A stretch of 6,488 bases of DNA from an uncultured Amaricoccus sp. (lineage in GTDB: Bacteria > Pseudomonadota > Alphaproteobacteria > Rhodobacterales > Rhodobacteraceae), in the NCBI RefSeq assembly GCF_937858865.1, contig NZ_CALLYO010000530.1, forward strand, positions 1-6,488, in the 5' to 3' direction. Below, piece after piece: positions 5,665 through 6,488 of this stretch; the first letter of the stretch is position 1; each line of letters opens with the position of its first letter. Below the pieces are notes generated by a model. It had not been told where the DNA came from and made no database searches. It saw nothing but the letters and a program-made list of their open reading frames with translations. Both the position numbers and the translations under genes were made by a program.

Positions 5665-6488
5665 GGCCGTTGCGCCTCCGGGTCGGGTCTCGCCCCGATC
5701 AGGTCGAGCCGCAGCCGATAGCGGCGCAGGACGTCGCTCATCAGCACGAAGAGCACGATCAGCCCCTGCAGGATGAAGGTGATCGACGAGGGCGTGCCGG
5801 TGGCGCGCTGCATCGCGTCGGCCCCGACGGTCATGCCGCCGTAGAGGATCGCCGTCGGCACCACCCAGAGCGGATCGAGCCGGGCGAGCAGCGCCACCAC
5901 GATGCCGATGAAGCCGACGCCGCCGCTCATGCCGTCGACCAGCCGGTGCTGGACGCCGTAGAGCTCGACCAGGCCCGCGAGACCGCCGAGCCCACCGGCG
6001 ATGAAGGCCGATGCGAGGATGCGCCGCGCCACCGGGATGCCGGCGTAGCGGGCGGCGGAGGGATTGAGGCCGGTGACGATCATCTCGTAGCCGTAGGGCG
6101 TCCGGCGCAGCAGGCCCCAGACAAGGACGGCGGCGACGAGCGCGACCAGGATGCCGGCATGCGCGCGCGTGCCCGGCAGGATGAAGGGAAGCCAGGTCTC
6201 CGGCGCCAGCCGATCGCTCTGGGGCAGACCCCCCGGCGCCCGCATCGGGCCGGAGATCAGATACTGCACGAAGAGCAGGCCGACATAGTTCGACATCAGC
6301 GAGATCAGCACCTCGTTGCCGCCGTAGAAGGCGCGCAGCGCCCCGACGAGGCCAGCCCAGATGCCGGCGGCGGCGAACGTCACGGCGATGGCGAGCGGCA
6401 GGAACAGGGCGAAGGGCAAGGGGCCGATCACGCCTCCCGGCCCGGCGGCGAGACCGAAGGCGGTCGCGGCCGCGGCGCCGACCACGAA
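5661..6488 (-). CDS. ABC transporter permease, nucleoside type (BPD_transp_2, NupP/YufP-like), 5' end outside window
   Basis: The frame stays open through the right edge; about 275 residues are visible and roughly 70-100 N-terminal residues are missing compared with relatives of about 350-370. Family blocks are NEVLISLMSNYVGLLFVQYL, then GPMRAPGGLPQSDRL, then the ATPase-coupling loop GYEMIVTGLNPSAARYAGI, followed by Gly/Ala-rich membrane helices and a basic C-terminal tail (RRYRLRLDLIGARP). The longer extracellular insertion after the first block is typical of the larger permease of these importers. It overlaps the next permease by ATGA and is the first visible gene of an operon whose promoter, ATPase and substrate-binding protein must lie to the right. 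The GTG at 6485 is an internal valine codon, not the start. Confidence 0.92.
   Translation of the reverse strand, partial: FVVGAAAATAFGLAAGPGGVIGPLPFALFLPLAIAVTFAAAGIWAGLVGALRAFYGGNEVLISLMSNYVGLLFVQYLISGPMRAPGGLPQSDRLAPETWLPFILPGTRAHAGILVALVAAVLVWGLLRRTPYGYEMIVTGLNPSAARYAGIPVARRILASAFIAGGLGGLAGLVELYGVQHRLVDGMSGGVGFIGIVVALLARLDPLWVVPTAILYGGMTVGADAMQRATGTPSSITFILQGLIVLFVLMSDVLRRYRLRLDLIGARPDPEAQRP

Noticed and set aside
3925..5721. A 598-codon plus-strand open frame opposite the amidohydrolase and permease
   Set aside because: The translation is Arg/Asp/Glu/Gly-rich with no domain, while the minus strand encodes clear enzymes with intact motifs and high GC3.
6483..6485. GTG at 6485 as start of the right-edge permease
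   Set aside because: The frame continues to the window edge and the protein would lack its first membrane segments and the expected N-terminal signature; it is an internal valine.

Overview
The window is extremely GC-rich. In the codons I tallied, most genes end about 95-98% of their codons in G or C. Gene content is a two-component system, an fmdA-type formamidase cassette, and a nucleoside-type ABC importer with an amidohydrolase. Together these suggest a high-GC proteobacterium, most likely an alphaproteobacterium of the Hyphomicrobiales/Rhodobacterales/Rhodospirillales type. That assignment is inferred from protein style and composition; there is no rRNA or other marker here.

Layout. (1) 1-215 (+) is the 3' end of a protein with a receiver (REC) domain, probably a hybrid histidine kinase. 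It runs tail-to-tail into 179-898 (-), a complete OmpR-family response regulator, and the two coding ends overlap by 37 bp. (2) 899-1089 is a divergent control region with strong Shine-Dalgarno sequences on both sides and tandem TTAC half-sites. (3) 1090-3203 (+) is a compact three-gene cassette: formamidase fmdA, an AmiS/UreI-family amide/urea channel, and an FmdB-type zinc-ribbon protein. A perfect GC hairpin lies in each spacer. (4) 3204-3324 separates two convergent transcription units. (5) 3325 to the right edge (-) is an operon whose visible part is two BPD_transp_2-type ABC permeases (the first cut by the window edge) followed by a metal-dependent amidohydrolase. The junctions are a 4-bp ATGA overlap and a 3-bp gap.

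How the genes fit together. The left cassette looks like an import-and-hydrolyse module. AmiS would let short amides or urea through the inner membrane, FmdA would release ammonia (plus formate from formamide), and FmdB is the accessory/regulatory partner. The divergent response regulator may control it. The right operon looks like purine/nucleoside-type uptake feeding a cytoplasmic deaminase or amidohydrolase. Both units would deliver ammonia, so the region reads as a nitrogen-scavenging locus; this is inference.

The most unusual signal is a sharp change in codon use inside the amidohydrolase gene near position 3940. About 2% of codons end in A/T before it and about 17% after it, although the catalytic residues are intact on both sides. 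This suggests a mosaic gene or a recombination boundary. I saw no RNA genes, CRISPR arrays, insertion sequences or origins.
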